Shown here: positions 43,860 to 54,080 of the stretch, piece by piece
How positions within the stretch are numbered: position 1 is the stretch's first letter
Layout: every line of letters begins with the position of its first letter
Assembly: GCF_033568475.1 (NCBI RefSeq)
Contig: NC_133123.1
Location: 21,748,622-21,812,621, forward strand
Direction of reading: 5' to 3'
DNA length: 64,000 bases
From: Henckelia pumila
Taxonomy: Eukaryota > Streptophyta > Magnoliopsida > Lamiales > Gesneriaceae
Notes under the pieces: model-generated
The model's database searches: none
What the model was told of the DNA's origin: nothing
The model's input: the letters and a program-made list of their open reading frames with translations, nothing else
Position numbers and translations under genes: made by a program

Positions 43860-43867
43860 TATAAATA
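43860..43867 (+). promoter_or_regulatory. TATA box of the element 4 LTR promoter
   Basis: ACTATAAATAC directly after the dyad array; the 3' LTR has ACTATAAAAAC (TATAAAAA at 51264-51271). Confidence 0.75.
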
Positions 43868-44406
43868 CATGACATTTGAAGCCATTTCAAATCACCAATT
43901 CATCTCCTCTCTTCTTCACAAGCAATATCCTCTCCATCAAGTGTTCAAGTGATATTTGTGTGATATATTCAAATCGAGGGTTGTTTGTATAAGATCATTT
44001 GTGAGTTGGTTGTTCGATTGTTGTAAACACTCGTGTGTGAAGCCGAGTATATTGTAAGAGTGTTGTGGCTATCCTTGGAGCCCTTAAGGCCAAGTGTTTG
44101 AGTTGTATCGGCGCGGTGATTGTGTTGAGTTGTACGGTTATCCTTGAAGCCATCAAGGCCAAGACGTTGAAGTGCTAGTGGATCCTTGGTTAATCGATCT
44201 TAACCAAGAAGGGGAGACGTAGACGATTTATCGTCGAACTTCCATAAATATCTCTTATCCCTTTTACTGCTTTATTTACATTACACATTTATTTACCGCA
44301 TTTATTATTAATTGCTTTAAGTCTTCCGTTTGCGTATTTGCATAATCGCTTTATATTTCTAAAGTTTCCAATAGAACCTAAATCCCCCCCATTAGGTTCT
44401 AACAAG

Positions 44407-44420
44407 TGGTATCAGAGCCA
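44407..44420 (+). other. Primer binding site of element 4
   Basis: TGGTATCAGAGCCA, a full match to the initiator tRNA-Met primer site, two bases after the LTR. Confidence 0.92.
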
Positions 44421-44452
44421 CCTTTTTACAAAAATATTTTCAAAAAGGCTCT

Positions 44453-45250
44453 ATGGCAAATCTAGCTAGCGATTATGCTCAAAGACAATCAACCAATTGT
44501 CATCCTCTTTTCAACGGCATAAACTATGGATATTGAAAAATTGAATGTCCTTATATATCCAATCTGTCGACTATGACCTTTGGAAAGTAACTGTGAAAGG
44601 TCCCTACATACCTATGAAAGAGGTTGAGGGAGTCAAAATTCCTAAGGGAATGGACGACTTTTCAAAGGAGGATATGAAACTAATATCTCAAAATGTTAAA
44701 GCTATGAATATTTTGCATTGTTCCCTAAATATGAACGAGTACAACCGGATCTCAATGTGCTCATTCGCAAAAGAGATTTGGGACAAATTAGAGATATGCC
44801 ACGAAGAAACCAACCAAGTCAAAGAGACAAAGATAGATCTTCTACAACTCAAATACGAAACATTTGAGATGGAATCCAATGAAGATATAGACACAATGTT
44901 CTAAAGGCACTCTCAAATCATCAATGAACAAGCCCAACTTGGAGAACAATATCTAACCAAGCAAGTGTGGAGGAGAGCTCTACACGTCTTACCCAAGGAG
45001 TGGGATGCCAAAAGAACGGCCCTCATTGAGTCTAAGAAAGGTGACACCGCATCCTATGATCTTGATCAACTCCATGGAACCCTAAAAACCCATGAGTTTG
45101 AAGTATCCACAAGAAAAAAAATCTAAGAAAGAGGATGAGAAGATCAAGGCAAAGAGGATTGCCTTATCCACCCAAATCGAAGAAGAAGATGATGATGATA
45201 TGACACTCTTCGCAAGAAAGTTCAAAAGATTTATGCGAGTAAACAAATTC
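44453..45250 (+). pseudogene. gag pseudogene of element 4
   Basis: ATG 44453 opens MANLASDYAQRQSTNCHPLFNGINYGY, then a stop replaces tryptophan and a frameshift follows near 44545. It goes on with SVDYDLWKVTVKGP, LNMNEYNRISMCSFAKEIWDKLE and LLQLKYETFEMESNEDID, typical of copia gag. A stop at 44902 and another frameshift near 45095 follow. The nucleocapsid knuckle CYNCQQQGHYANEC at about 45278 is intact and lies in the frame that runs on into the protease region. Confidence 0.87.
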
Positions 45251-48200
45251 AAGAAGAAAACGGATAAGGAAGTGACATGCTACAACTGTCAACAACAAGG
45301 ACATTATGCAAATGAATGCCCTCTCAAGAAGAAAAATGACAAGGGAAAGAAGAAAGAACTCATAGCCACTTGGAGCGATAGCGATGATGACGAGGAGGAA
45401 GCCAACATCTGCCTCATGGCTAGGAGTAATGACATCGTCTCTGACGACGATGACGAGGGAAATAGGAAAACTGTTCTCCCTAGCATATGGTATCTATACA
45501 GTAGATATTCTAGACATATGACGGGGAACAAAGAGCTACTCCAATCGGTCAAACCAAAGGAGAAGGGAACTGTCACCTTTGGAGACAATAGCAAAGAAGT
45601 TATTGAAGGAATCAGCTCAATAGGTATTTCTAAATCCTGCTTGATTGATGATGTACTCCTAGTGAAAGGACTTAAGCATAATCTACTAAGCATAAGTCAA
45701 TTGTGAGATAGAGGTTATAAAGTCAAATTCACTCCCCAACACTGCACTATATCACTCACATCTGAAAAATCCATAAATTTCAAAGGATATAGAAGTGAAA
45801 ATGTATACAAGGTTTCTTTAAATAATTTATCTTTATCAAATATTAAAAGTCGTGTATCCTTGAATGTTGATGAGAACATTCTTTGGCATAGAAGACTAGG
45901 TCATGTTGGTCCTAGTACCATAAAAAAACTTTTTAAACTTGATTTAGTTGTTGGTATGCCAAAACTCAATTTAAAATTAGATTCTGTTTGTGATGCATGT
46001 CAACTTGGCAAACACACAAGGGAATCTTTTAAAAGCAAAAATTTTGTATCAACTTCTATGCCCCTTGAACTTCTTCACCTAGATCTATGTGGTCCCTCGA
46101 GGAACGCTAGCCTAGGAGGGAAGCTTTATGCATTTGTCATTGTGGATGATTTTTCACGTTATACATGGACATTGTTTTTAGCCCACAAAAATGATGCCTT
46201 TGATTATTTTAAGACTTTTGTCAAACGAGTTGAGAATGAGAAAAATCTTATCAATAAAACAGATCCGTAGTGACCACGGAACTGAATTTCAAAATGAGAG
46301 TTTTATAAATTTTTGTGAAGAGAAAGACATCGGTCATAATTTTTCTTGTCCTAAGAATCCTCAATAAAACGGGGTCGTTGAGAGGAAAAATAAGACACTT
46401 GTAGAGATTGCAAGGACCATGATATGTGAGCATTCTTTACCAAAATATTTTTGGGCTGAAGCAATGAACACTGCCTGTTACATTATCAATCGTGTATCAA
46501 TAAGGTCAATTCTCAAGAAAACTCCATATGAATTATGGAGAGGGAGAAATCCTAACATTTCATACTTTCGGGCTTTTGGATCAAAATGCTACATTTATAA
46601 TAATGGTAAGGATAATCTTGGTAAGTTTGATGTCAAGTCTGACAAAGGCATCTTTCTCGGATATTCCACAACAAGTAAGGCTTTTAGAGTATTTAATAAA
46701 TGTACTTTATTAGTTGAAGAATCTATGCATGTTATATTTGATTAATCTATGTCTTTAGTTTCTCGTACTACTAACGATGATGTAGAATTACTCGAAGAAG
46801 AGATGGCTTCATCAAGTTTAAATGATATAGATATTTCTGTTGAGGAAACACCACTTCCGAAGGATTGGACGCTTCACAAAGATCATCCTATGGATCTTAT
46901 CATTGGAAGTCCTTCGAAGGGAGTAACCACTCGATCTTCTCTTAATAATATTTGCAATCATCTTGCTTTTGTTTCGCATGTTTAACCTAAGTGCATTGAT
47001 GATGCTTTATTAGATGATTCTTGGATAATTGCTATGCAAGATGAGTTGAATGAATTTAAATGTAATGATGTTTGTTGTCTTGTTCCTAGGCCGCATGATA
47101 GATCTATTATTGGTACTAAATGGGTCTTTAAGAATAAATTTGATGAGCATGATACTATCACTAGAAATAAAGCTAGATTTGTAGCAAAAGGATATAGTCA
47201 GGAGGAAGACAGATTATGATGAAACTTATGTGCCTGTTGCTAGACTAGAATCTATTCGCATGCTACTTGCTTTTTCTTGCTCTAGAAATTTTAAGTTATT
47301 TCAAATGGATGTCAAAAGTGCCTTTCTTAATGGTGAATTGAAAGAAGAAGTTTATATTGAGCAACCTGATGGCTTTGTTGATTCTTCTTTGTCTGATCAT
47401 GTGTATAGACTAAACAAAGCTTTGTATGGTTTGAAACAAGCTCCTAGAGCTTGGTATGAAAAATTGTCTACTTTCTTTCTTTCAAATGTTTTTCGAGAGG
47501 AAAGATTGATATTACTTTATTTACCAAAAATGTCAAAGATTATTTATTGATTGTTCAAATTTATGTTGATGACATAATTTTTGGTTCTACTAATGAAACT
47601 CTTTGTCAAGAATTCTCTAAGTTGATGCAGAATCACTTTGAGATGAGCATGATGGGAGAACTTAACTATTTCCTCGGATTGCAAATCAAACATTGCAAGG
47701 ATGGGTTCTTTGTGAACCAAAGTAAATACATCAAGGAGATTCTAAAGAAGTTTGGGATGAAGAACACAAAATCATCATCTACACCAATGAACACAGCAAT
47801 CAGACTCGACAAGGATAAAAATGGTAAATATGTAGATCAATCTTCCTTTCGTAGTATGATTGGCTCATTACTTTATGCTACTGCCAGTAGGCCGAACATT
47901 ATTTTAAGTGTTTGCTTGTGTGCACGATTTCAATCATGTCCAAATGAATCACATTTGTTCGCCTTAAAACGCATTTTTAAATATCTTTCAAATACTCCAA
48001 ATCTCGGCTTGTGGTATTCGAAAAATTCTTTCTTTGATTTAAAAGCTTATTGTGATGCCGACTTTGGTGGATATAAGGTGGACAGGAAAAGCACTAGTGG
48101 AACTTGTTTTTTTTAGAAAACTGTTTAGTCTCTTGGTTTTCCAAAAAATCAAAATTGTGTTGCGTTGTCAACGACCGAAGCCGAATATATGGCTTCCGGT

Positions 48201-48503
48201 AGTTGTTGTGCGCAAATTATTTGGATGAAGCATCAATTGCTCGACTATGGCGTCTCTTTTTCAAAAATCTCTATTTTCTGTGACAATACAAACGCCATAT
48301 GTCTAACAAAGAATCCGATTCAACATTCGCGTACCAAACATATTTACATTCGTCATCATTTTATTCGTGATCACATCGAACGAAATGAAGTTGAACTTCA
48401 ATATGTTGACACAACAAATCAAATTACCGATATTTTTACAAAACCACTAGATGAAAATACTTTTATTCGTTTGCGTGGTGAACTTGGCATGATTGAGTTT
48501 TAA
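45251..48503 (+). pseudogene. pol pseudogene of element 4 (protease, integrase, RT, RNase H)
   Basis: Protease near 45489 reads YLYSRYSRHMTGNKE: the catalytic aspartate of the family D-S-G motif is replaced by tyrosine. Integrase: zinc domain HRRLGHVGPST...CDACQLGKH (45885-46015), core LDLCGPSRN, IRSDHGTEFQNESF and NGVVERKNKTL, with a stop just before the last. RT (about 47010-47700): [22 protein letters not shown] and an intact YVDDIIFGSTN at 47562. RNase H: STTEAEYMASG, CDNTNAICLTKNPIQHSRTKHI and IFTKPLDENTF to TAA 48503. Breaks are mostly stops and single-base shifts near 46255, 46365, 46743, 46983, 47215, 47500 and 48113. Confidence 0.9.
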
Positions 48504-48705
48504 TTGCTTGTAGACATAAAATAAATTTAATGTCACATTAAGGGAGAGCTTAATATTAAATTCGAGCAATTTAATTTTGGATAATATAAATCAATTGTAT
48601 TTATTCAAAATTAAAAAGCTCACATTTTATGTGAATTATTTGATTTAACTTAAATTGCAAAATTTAAAAATTTTAAGGTCATTTTTGAGTTTTTGACTTC
48701 GGCCA

Positions 48706-49034
48706 GTTCGGACCACCCGAACTGCCTCGCGGCTTTTCAGTTCAAAACTTTTAAAATTCCCTATGAAATAGCCAGTTTGGACCCTCCGAACGTAGCTTCG
48801 GGCCGTCCGAACTTTGAGCGGTAAAACTTCAAATTTTGACCGCCTTACCTTCGGGTCCTCCGAAATTATTCGGACATCACGAACTCAAAATGAACTGTTC
48901 GGACGCTCCGAACTCACTTCGGGCCCTCCGAACCCAATTACAGACTTTCAGATAAGATAAAAATTATCACCTCGGTAATCAGCTTTGGGCTGTCCGAACC
49001 TTCGACTATAAAAACCCCCTCGGGCCATCCGAAT
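48706..49034. repeat. Second TTCGG...CCGAA dyad array, upstream of ORF3 of element 4
   Basis: Nine units in the leader between pol and ORF3, at about 48706, 48775, 48796, 48849, 48869, 48897, 48917, 48983 and 49018 (for example GTTCGGACGCTCCGAAC, CTTCGGGCCCTCCGAAC). They follow the same consensus as the LTR array but are not a copied LTR block, since the intervening sequence differs. Confidence 0.88.
49007..49014 (+). promoter_or_regulatory. Putative internal TATA box for ORF3 of element 4
   Basis: GACTATAAAAACC lies 7 bp after a dyad unit and about 80 bp before the ORF3 coding region, repeating the dyad-array-then-TATA layout of the LTR promoter. Confidence 0.5.
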
Positions 49035-49086
49035 TCTTCACCCCAAAATTTCTTCTCTTCTCTTCCTTAGTCCAAAATCTAGCCTA

Positions 49087-50322
49087 CAAAATTCCTGCCA
49101 AACGCCGTCGTGATCTAGCTAGCTCTAGTCGCCCTATCCCTATTCATGATCCCAACCTACCTGCTATTTCACGTACTATCCCGGACGATTACCCCACTCG
49201 ACCGATTCTACCCGGTCGTATTTTCGATGTCACCTACATTGCGACATCTCATCTGATGCTGTTGCCTCTCATTGCTGCCCAGCATTGGGAATCTTTTTTT
49301 CAGCCTTCCATTCCAAATTCTATCTTCCCAGAGTTACTTTACGAGTTCTATGCCAACCTGGAACTCGAACTTGGCGAGGAGCTCCATATCGCCACGATTG
49401 TCCAGGGTCGGCATATTCGCTTTTCTGTCTCCAACTTTGCTGAGTGGTTTGATCTTCCTATGGAGGGACCCATCAACTATTTTGGTTAGGGATGGCCCAC
49501 TGATGATCCCACTTTTGATCGAGATAAGGTCCTTTCTAATATTCTTGGTCATCCTGCTACTGTTGCCGACGATCGTCTGCTTTTGAAGCAACTCCGTCCC
49601 GACTACCAAATCATTCAGAAATTGATCACCACTTCTATCATTCCGCGCAGTGGAGATTCCTCCACCTGCAAATATCTTGACCTCTATGTTCTCTATCACA
49701 TCTTTTCCTCCCGTCCTTTCAACCTTCCTCGATTCATTATGCAGGCTATGCATAATGCAGCTAAAGCCACGAGGAAAGTTACTCTACCTTTTGCTCATGT
49801 CATCAATCGCATTTTAACTCATTTTGACATTTTTTTGTTGGCTTAACTCATTTTTCCATCTCTGATTTCCATACTTTCAATCATTCTACGATTACCAAGA
49901 TAGAACTATCTTGGAATCCGGTCCTTTCTCGTTGGGTTAATGATACAACTCGTGCCTTTAAAAAATATATTCCGAACAAACACTTTTCACTTTCTTATTC
50001 AAGTCTTTCACCCACCTCTCAGGCTAAGGGCTTTCCCAATGGGACGCCTGCAGAAGAAGGAACTTCTTCTTCTGGCTTTCAGTCTTTTCCAGCTAATCTT
50101 GGCGAGCTTCCATTTGAGATTCACGAGGTCCCTGCTACCCCCGCTCACCAGTCTGATCGTCTTTTCGAGACTCTTCAGCGCATTGAAGGGAATCTAGCTA
50201 GCCACTTTGCATCTTCTACTGCCTCTATGGATGCGCTGACTATGAGAGTTGCCTCGTTGAAGACTCGCTTTGATGACTTTCTCTCCCGCTATCCTCCGCC
50301 GCAGCACGATGATGGCTCTTAG
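49087..50322 (+). pseudogene. ORF3 pseudogene of element 4, plant transposon protein-like
   Basis: Open from about 49087 (PAKRRRDLASSSRP, a basic nuclear-type patch) to TAG 50322, roughly 410 residues, with one in-frame stop near 49487 and a frameshift near 49845. No ATG heads the frame; AAAATTCC at the expected start suggests a lost ATG. Recognisable parts are FYANLELELGEELHIATIVQG, IRFSVSNFAEWFDLP, RPDYQIIQKLITTSIIPRSG, LYVLYHIFSSRPFNLPRFIMQAM and LPFAHVINRIL, the layout of the 'putative plant transposon protein' domain. The C-terminus (RLFETLQRIEGNLASHFASS) is helical. It lies where element 3 has its intact ORF3. No membrane segment. A pyrimidine tract ending CTTCCTTAG near 49069 could be a splice acceptor. 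Confidence 0.8.
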
Positions 50323-50600
50323 ATTTTATTTTGCTTTTTAAGTTGTACTTATTTAAGCTTTATAAGTAAGATTTCAAAATTAGTTTAAATGAAATTATTG
50401 TGTATTTTAATTTTCTTGTCTTTTATTAATTGTTTTTTGATTATCGCAAAAAGGGAAAGAATTAATTTGGTTAAATAATCAAATATTAAATTTAGGGGGA
50501 GTTTTAATATTTAATGCTTAAACAATATTTGATTAAACTGTTTAAATAAATTATTATTGCTCTATTTTATTTATCCTATTTAACCAAGTTTTGTGATCAT

Positions 50601-50615
50601 CAAAAAAGGAAAGAT
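50601..50615 (+). other. Polypurine tract of element 4
   Basis: CAAAAAAGGAAAGAT directly before the 3' LTR. Confidence 0.75.
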
Positions 50616-51330
50616 TGTTACGCCTTAAATGCATACAAATCTTGTGTAATGAGATTAATATTTTTAATGCATTAACAAGTCTCAAATTAATATGTTTTTA
50701 TGATTACAAAACTCGGTTAATCGTTACTAACTGTTTAAAGTGAGAAATTTGCAGATAATAATACTTTTGAGTATGAACAATATTGAAAGCAAGAACCGAT
50801 AATAAAAAATTGGAGATAAAAATTTTAAAGGTTCAAATTTGCCCAGGTTCGGATGACCCGAAGATGGTTCGGACCACCCGAAGAATATTCAATATTTAAA
50901 TATGTTCGGAGGATCAGATCGGAGGCCACGAAAGAATAGTTCGGACGGTCCAAAGCCAGTTCGGACGACCTGAAGAATTTCTTGAAATTTAATATTGCTC
51001 GGAGGCACTCTCGGAGGCCACGAAATGCACACTTCGGACGACCCAAAGACAAGTTCGGAGGACCCGAACTACTTTACGGCCACTGAAGATTTTGTCGGAA
51101 GAAATTTACCGGAATGAATTTAATGCAGCCGTTCGGACGACCCGAAGACGAGTTCGGATCCCCCGAACAGTTCACCAGCCGCAGAAATTTGAACTTGAAT
51201 CAGACAACGTTCGGACGACCCGAAGACCCGTTCGAAGGCTCCGAACCAGTTCGGATTGGAAACTATAAAAACATGCCATTTGTCACCAATAGAACCTAAA
51301 TCCCCCCCCCCCCCCCATTAGGTTCTAACA
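50616..51330 (+). repeat. 3' LTR of element 4 (715 bp, internally deleted)
   Basis: Matches 43212 to about 43880, then jumps to the last 37 bp or so of the LTR, losing most of R and U5. The C run near the end has grown from 7 to about 15 bases (51302-51316). The dyad array (50845-51258) and TATA box (51264-51271) are kept. Confidence 0.93.
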
Positions 51331-52085
51331 GATACCCCGGGAAGGCAGGGGTATCAGGGTCCTAGGAGTGTAGGGATATCAGGATGATCCTCGGGACAAC
51401 GAGCAATGCTCTAGCCCGATTATTTTGGGGAAGAGTGGTGATACCCCGGGAAGGCAGAGGTATCAGGGTCCCGGGAAAGCAGGGACATTTGGGTTGTTCC
51501 TCGTAAGAGAATAAGTAAGGCTTGACGGGGTCGGGCTGGCAGCTTGGGTTAAAGAAGTATCCCATCTCGGGTGAATTTATGAGGCCGGAAAGACCAAGTC
51601 TTCATGACCCAGTCAATGCTTATTTTTCGGGAGCATGTTCCACATGTTGCCATGACTCCGATTATCCTAGCTTGATCACTCGTGACAGTTAGACATGGTC
51701 AGTCCTGACACCCATGATTCAAATTGTGGCCACTATCCTGAAATTTCGGAGTGACTCTCTCACTTCAAGGCCTATAAATACCTTGCCACAGGTATCAGTA
51801 AAGGTACGTTCATCTCAATCCCAGAAGCACTATATTTTATCCTACTTTTCTCTAAGCACACTCCATATCTGAGTCTGACTTAAGCATCGGAGTGGCCCCG
51901 CAGAAAGACCTTCCGACACCCCACTAACGTGTTTCTGCTATATTTTCCCTGTGCATAGGTGTCTTTGTCCAAGAGTAACGTATTAAGCTCAGCCCCTATT
52001 CATGATTCTTACCAGCCCGGATAACTCATCAGGCCTACCCAGCTACCCTGACAGCCCGGGCACCTAGTTTAGAAAAACCACATCA
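51331..52085 (+). repeat. Main part of the 5' LTR of element 5
   Basis: Continues from 43206-43211. It contains GATACCCC-N9-GGGGTATC (51331-51355), with a near copy 109 bp on (51440-51464, one arm mismatch). It ends CCACATCA before the primer site. Confidence 0.82.
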
Positions 52086-52086
52086 T

Positions 52087-52096
52087 TGGCGCCGTT
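52087..52096 (+). other. Primer binding site of element 5
   Basis: TGGCGCCGTT follows the LTR end. This type of primer site is common in non-chromovirus plant gypsy elements (Athila/Tat), usually assigned to tRNA-Asp or tRNA-Arg. Confidence 0.75.
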
Positions 52097-52125
52097 TATG
52101 GGAAGCTTGTTCTGTAGACATAGAT

Positions 52126-53988
52126 ATGGCTTCTCATGATCAAACACCACCCGAGGGATCTCAACAGGGCCAAAATCTTATCATTCCAGTTGAGCAACTC
52201 GAGGCATATGTCCATGGCATGGTACAAAAGCTGTTAGCATCTGTGGTACAACCACAGACGAAGGAGATAACGATGGAGGAGGAGAAAAACCAGGGTAACC
52301 CAAACCCTAAAACCAAAGCTAGAGAGGGTGAAGAAGAGGAAAGTTCCTGGATGCACTTCGTACAGCCTTCTGTGGCAGATGAACTACATGAGTTGCGGAG
52401 GAAAATACAAAAGTTGGAGGAGGCGGGTCCCAGCATGGCTCGATGTATCAAGATTCCAGGATGTCCTTTCTCACCAGAGGTGATAGGGGAGCTCTTACCC
52501 TCTTACTAAAAATCGGCTAAAATCCGGGAGTATGACGGGAGTATAGATCTTGAGGAACACTTGTCTCGATTTTAAAACGTAGCCATGTTGCATTGTTACG
52601 AAGACAAAATCAAATGCAAGGTCTTTTTAACCACCTTGGTAGATTCAGCCCAGAGGTGGTTTGAGAAGTTGGAGCCACAAAGCATTCGGTCATTTGCCGA
52701 ATTCAAACAAGTTTTTTTGCAGCATTTTAGCAGCAGTAAGAGGTATAAAAAAACCGCCTACATCCTGTTTTAAGTGAAGCATTTGGGAGAAGAATATTTG
52801 AGAACTTACATCAAAAAGTTCAATAAGGTTGCTTTGGAGGTGCCGACTTGCGCCCATAAGACAAAGATTACAGCATTTACTCAAGGTCTCCGGGAGGGAG
52901 AATTTTTCAAATCACTGGTAAAAAAAGCACCCCGTACCTTTGAGGATCTGTTGGCCCGGGATGAGAAATTAATCAATATGGAGGAAGCTCAGAAGAAAAA
53001 GAAGAAGGTAGTCCGGAGAGAAGGAGGTAAAGACAAGGGAAGGCACGGGGAGAACTGGGATTTAATGGGTCGATTGTCTCAATATGCGCCACATCGGGGG
53101 ATCCGAGATAGGGTCATAAATGTATGTGAAGAGGAGGTTGAGGCTTGAGGCCCTGTTCCTAAAGGGAACCCTTTGAAGTACTGTGCCTTTCATCAGGAGG
53201 GTACACATGACACCAGTGAATGTCGGATGCTTCAGCAGAGGTAGCAGAGGGCCTACACCAGAGATGGCAAACCAGTCCAGAAGAGGCCCTGGGGTCCACC
53301 TTGGATCCAGGGGTCACAAGTATTGGTTCCCCCCAACACTAGCACCTCCTCCCGGGAGGGAGAGAAACAAGATTCAGGCCCCAGGAAAGAAGACAGGAAG
53401 CCAGAAGATGGGCCAGCTAAGGGCATTATTAACATGATATCTGGAGGATCTACTGATGGAGACTCGAACCGGGCTATGAAGTCTTGGAGTCGGAGGAAGA
53501 GTTTGGGGGTGGAATTAAGGAGACCAGATTCAGGTCCGGTCATCACATTTGGACCTCGAGACTTGGCAGGGGTTCATACGCCACATAATGATGTCTTGCT
53601 CATACAAGCCCGAGTTGCCAATTATGATGTGCGGAGGGTGTTTGTAGACACAGGAAGTTCGGTTAATGTAATCTTTCAGGATGCATTTGAGCAGATGGAT
53701 TTGCAAGGGTATGAGATGAGCCCGGTCAAGACAGCCATGTATGGCTTCGCCGGGCATACTGTCCAGCCTCAAGGGGAGATGCTGCTTCATATAACCTTAG
53801 GGTTAGAGGATATGAAGAAAACAGTCATGACGAAGTTCACAATAGTATATGCACTCTCCTCTTACAATGTTATCTTGGGAAGCCCGACCCTGAATGCTTT
53901 CAGAGCCATCGCTTCTGCTTATCATCAAAAAATTAAATTCCCTGTGGGAGATAGAGTTGGAGAATTTAGAGGAGATCAACCTTCTTAA
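52126..53988 (+). pseudogene. gag and protease pseudogene of element 5
   Basis: One frame from ATG 52126 (MASHDQTPPEGSQQ) to 53988, with in-frame stops at 52507, 52573, 52771, 53146 and 53242 and no frameshift. Gag core: HLSRF, NVAMLHCYEDKIKCKVFLTTLVDSAQRWFEKL, RSFAEFKQVFLQHF, EYLRTYIKKFN. The zinc-type motif YCAFHQEGTHDTSEC is near 53179. Protease: RRVFVDTGSSVNVIFQDAF with intact DTG near 53645, and YNVILGSPTLNAF. Typical of Tat-lineage gag-protease. Inactive because of the stops. Confidence 0.88.
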
Positions 53989-54080
53989 AGGAAGTGTTAT
54001 GCAGAGACGATTAAAGTGGATTATAAAAGTGCAAGACAGACCGAGAAAGAGGGAGGCAGGGAGGAAGGGAGGTATGCTCT

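Larger units (their letters stand above)
43212..44404 (+). repeat. 5' LTR of element 4 (1193 bp)
   Basis: Complete LTR. U3 holds the TTCGG...CCGAA array (43443-43842) followed 17 bp later by the TATA box TATAAATA (43860-43867). It ends at 44404, just before the primer site. Confidence 0.95.
43212..51330 (+). mobile_element. Complete Ty1/copia LTR retrotransposon, SIRE/Maximus-like (element 4)
   Basis: LTRs 43212-44404 and 50616-51330 both start TGTTACGCCTTAAA and end TTAGGTTCTAACA. They are flanked by the perfect duplication GATAC (43207-43211 and 51331-51335). Total 8119 bp. It contains a tRNA-Met primer site, gag with one CCHC knuckle, protease, integrase, RT, RNase H, a long leader and a third ORF. 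The 3' LTR has lost about 480 bp. It sits six bases inside the 5' LTR of element 5 and so is younger than that element. Confidence 0.95.

Noticed and set aside
45304..45693. 129-codon minus-strand ORF
   Set aside because: Antisense shadow of the acidic gag/protease region of element 4; serine-rich only because the sense strand is rich in GAT/GAC/GAG.
49334..49753. 139-codon minus-strand ORF in element 4
   Set aside because: Antisense of ORF3; no domain recognised, and the sense frame has clear family motifs.
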